A stretch of DNA of 36,655 nt from an uncultured Methylococcaceae bacterium (GTDB lineage Bacteria; Pseudomonadota; Gammaproteobacteria; Methylococcales; Methylomonadaceae), in assembly GCA_903934035.1 (NCBI GenBank), contig CAIZMK010000022.1, positions 1 to 36,655 of the forward strand, read 5' to 3'. Below the pieces are notes generated by a model. The model saw only the letters and a list, made by a program, of their open reading frames with translations. It ran no database searches and was not told the DNA's origin. Positions within the stretch are counted from its first letter, which is position 1, and every line of letters begins with the position of its first letter. Made by a program: the position numbers and the translations under genes. This document shows, piece after piece, positions 35,516 through 36,655 of this stretch.

Positions 35516-35640
35516 TTAGAGCAGACAAAAGGCTAAGGGCTAAAGATTAAAGCCTAGGATGTTAGCATCGTAAGGCATAGATAGGTTAAATTTTTTTTCG
35601 CCTTTTGCCCTTAGTCCTTTGCCCCATGTCTGCGCAAAAG
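35516..35640. repeat. Palindromic repeat element after the HNH-like gene
   Basis: The element opens GCAGACAAAAGGCTAAGGGC (35521-35540) and ends with the imperfect complement GCCCTTAGTCCTTTGCCCCA then TGTCTGC at about 35607-35633, around an AT-rich middle. Positions 35523-35551 match the left copy at 34338-34366 in inverted orientation. It resembles MITE/REP elements. Confidence 0.6.
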
Positions 35641-35700
35641 CCAGCATTTAAGCTAGACTATCGATCATCAAGTTGATAACCATTAAAATGACTAAATATT

Positions 35701-36051
35701 ATGCTGCATTACTTAGTAAAAACTGTTATTTCATCCTTAATCATTGTTTCAATAGTCGAGCTAACTAAAAGGAATTTATTTTGGGGAGCCGCCCTAGCCT
35801 CTTTACCCATTACCTCATTGCTAGCCTTTGCTTGGTTGTATCTCGATACGGGCAATAGTGACAAAGTCGCAGTCCTTTCCAATACTATCTTCTGGCTTAT
35901 TTTACCCTCCTTGATATTATTTATAACATTACCGATATTGTTACGACAGGGTATTGAGTTTTGGTTAAGTTTAGGTATCGCAAGTATTGCAACAGGTTTA
36001 GCTTATTTCGGGATGGTCAAACTATTAGGACTATTTTCTATTAGCCTTTAA
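35701..36051 (+). CDS. DUF3147-family small membrane protein
   Basis: The 116-residue product has four hydrophobic segments (about 5-20, 27-46, 58-82 and 90-112). It fits the DUF3147 pattern: E20 and K23 in the first loop, LFWGAALASLPITSLLAF, LYLDTGNSDKVA, and FWLILPSLILF. The family's function is unknown. The ATG at 35701 has no strong ribosome binding site. The gene stands alone between the palindromic element and the 21-bp repeat array, and converges with the KdpE gene. Confidence 0.8.
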   Translation: MLHYLVKTVISSLIIVSIVELTKRNLFWGAALASLPITSLLAFAWLYLDTGNSDKVAVLSNTIFWLILPSLILFITLPILLRQGIEFWLSLGIASIATGLAYFGMVKLLGLFSISL

Positions 36052-36082
36052 AAAAACCTAAATTTAATGCGAATTTCGCGGT

Positions 36083-36292
36083 TAGCATATAGAGATTACC
36101 CATATTCATGTCATGAATACCCGATTTCATAACTTGAAAACCTGATTTCATGACTTGCTAACCCTATTTTATGTCATGCCAACCTAATTACATGTCCTGA
36201 ATACCCAATTTCACTCCTTGAAAACCTTTACTTATCTCATAAATACCCAATTTCAAGCGATGAATACCTTATATTTAGGAATAAATACCGGT
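36083..36292. repeat. Array of degenerate 21-bp tandem repeats
   Basis: Nine consecutive 21-bp units run from 36104 to 36292, with a weaker tenth at 36083-36103. Typical units are ATTCATGTCATGAATACCCG+A, TTTCATAACTTGAAAACCTG+A and TTTCACTCCTTGAAAACCTT+T. The consensus is a short dyad such as TTTCA-N5-TGAAA followed by ACC. Stops interrupt every frame, so it is not coding now. There are no unique spacers, so it is not a CRISPR array. Confidence 0.8.
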
Positions 36293-36449
36293 AAATTTGT
36301 CGAAAAAACCAAGCTTCGTTGCTTAATTCCCTAGGTAAAAACCTACACAGGGATGGTTTAGAAACTGAACACTATAAAAATTACAAAAAAAACATTCTGT
36401 TGAGTCTAAATTGGACATCATAAATTCTGTAATAGATATTTAAAGCCAC
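36293..36449. other. Non-coding gap between the repeat array and kdpE
   Basis: AT-rich DNA between convergent genes, just after the 21-bp array. I see no hairpin with a T-run, no RNA gene and no coding frame. Confidence 0.35.
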
Positions 36450-36655
36450 TTAATTCCCCTCACCTTCAGACAAACGATAACCAACACCTGCTTCGGTCAA
36501 TAAATATTTTGGGCGTGCCGGATCAGCTTCAAGTTTATGACGAAGTTGCCCCATATATATGCGTAAATAATGATTATGCTCAACATAAGAGGGTCCCCAT
36601 ACTTTTTCAAGTAATTGCCGATGAGTCACTACAAAGCCAGCATGGCGTATTAGTA
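36450..36655 (-). CDS. kdpE: KdpE-type response regulator, 3' end (partial)
   Basis: The last 68 residues of an OmpR-type regulator run into the window from the right edge on the - strand, with the stop at 36450-36452. The sequence FVVTHRQLLEKVWGP, then YVEHNHYLRIYMGQLRHKLEA and DPARPKYLLTEAGVGYRL, is the winged-helix DNA-binding end of KdpE, which activates the kdp potassium-uptake operon when phosphorylated by KdpD. The receiver domain and neighbours lie outside. The match to KdpE is strong over this stretch, but the partner genes cannot be seen. Confidence 0.85.
   Translation of the reverse strand, partial: LIRHAGFVVTHRQLLEKVWGPSYVEHNHYLRIYMGQLRHKLEADPARPKYLLTEAGVGYRLSEGEGN

Noticed and set aside
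36083-36292. CRISPR array
   Set aside because: Units follow one another directly with no unique spacers and diverge strongly, and no cas genes are present.

Overview
The window looks like the chromosome of a low-GC gammaproteobacterium. The housekeeping order rhodanese-secB-gpsA diverging from gpmI-envC-ctpA, and the pair asd-fimV, are gammaproteobacterial layouts. The exosortase A (XrtA)-type exopolysaccharide genes, the MoxY/MoxX-like two-component pair and the many short REP-like palindromes make a methanotroph of the order Methylococcales my best guess. That placement is inference; no marker gene in the window proves it.

Layout. 1-71: the tail of a broken transposase. 175-2112 (-): acetyl-CoA synthetase. 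2392-4554 (-): a large zeta-toxin-type kinase with what looks like a degenerate Fic domain at its N-terminus. 4674-6740 (+): the histidine kinase PrsK of the XrtA system, without its usual partner PrsR. 7133-8197: an OmpA-like porin-anchor protein. 8480-10470: a MoxY/NarX-type sensor kinase overlapping a NarL-type regulator. 10667-13530 (-): Blc lipocalin, GpsA, SecB and a membrane-anchored rhodanese. 13861-17966 (+): GpmI, EnvC and CtpA. 18124-20304: Adk, Asd and a FimV reduced to its N-terminal domain.

20591-34294 is the core of an XrtA-type exopolysaccharide locus, all on the + strand: PrsT TPR lipoprotein, Wza-like export lipoprotein, Wzz-like chain-length protein, tyrosine autokinase, beta-barrel outer membrane protein, AAA ATPase, polysaccharide deacetylase, FemAB-like protein, glycosyltransferase and asparagine-synthase-type amidotransferase. 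Together they would build, modify, size and export a polysaccharide, with the kinase and Wzz-like protein controlling length. The exosortase gene itself, expected between the glycosyltransferase and the amidotransferase, is absent. A 74-bp gap with a perfect 13-bp hairpin is found there instead.

34295-36655 is accessory-like: an HNH-like protein bracketed by inverted copies of a palindromic repeat, a small DUF3147-type membrane protein, an array of degenerate 21-bp repeats, and the 3' end of a KdpE-type response regulator on the - strand.

The most unusual items are the Fic-like/zeta fusion, the XrtA locus without xrtA, the truncated fimV whose ribosome binding site lies in a perfect 13-bp hairpin, the 21-bp dyad array, and a composite repeat of about 170-205 bp present twice in non-coding DNA.
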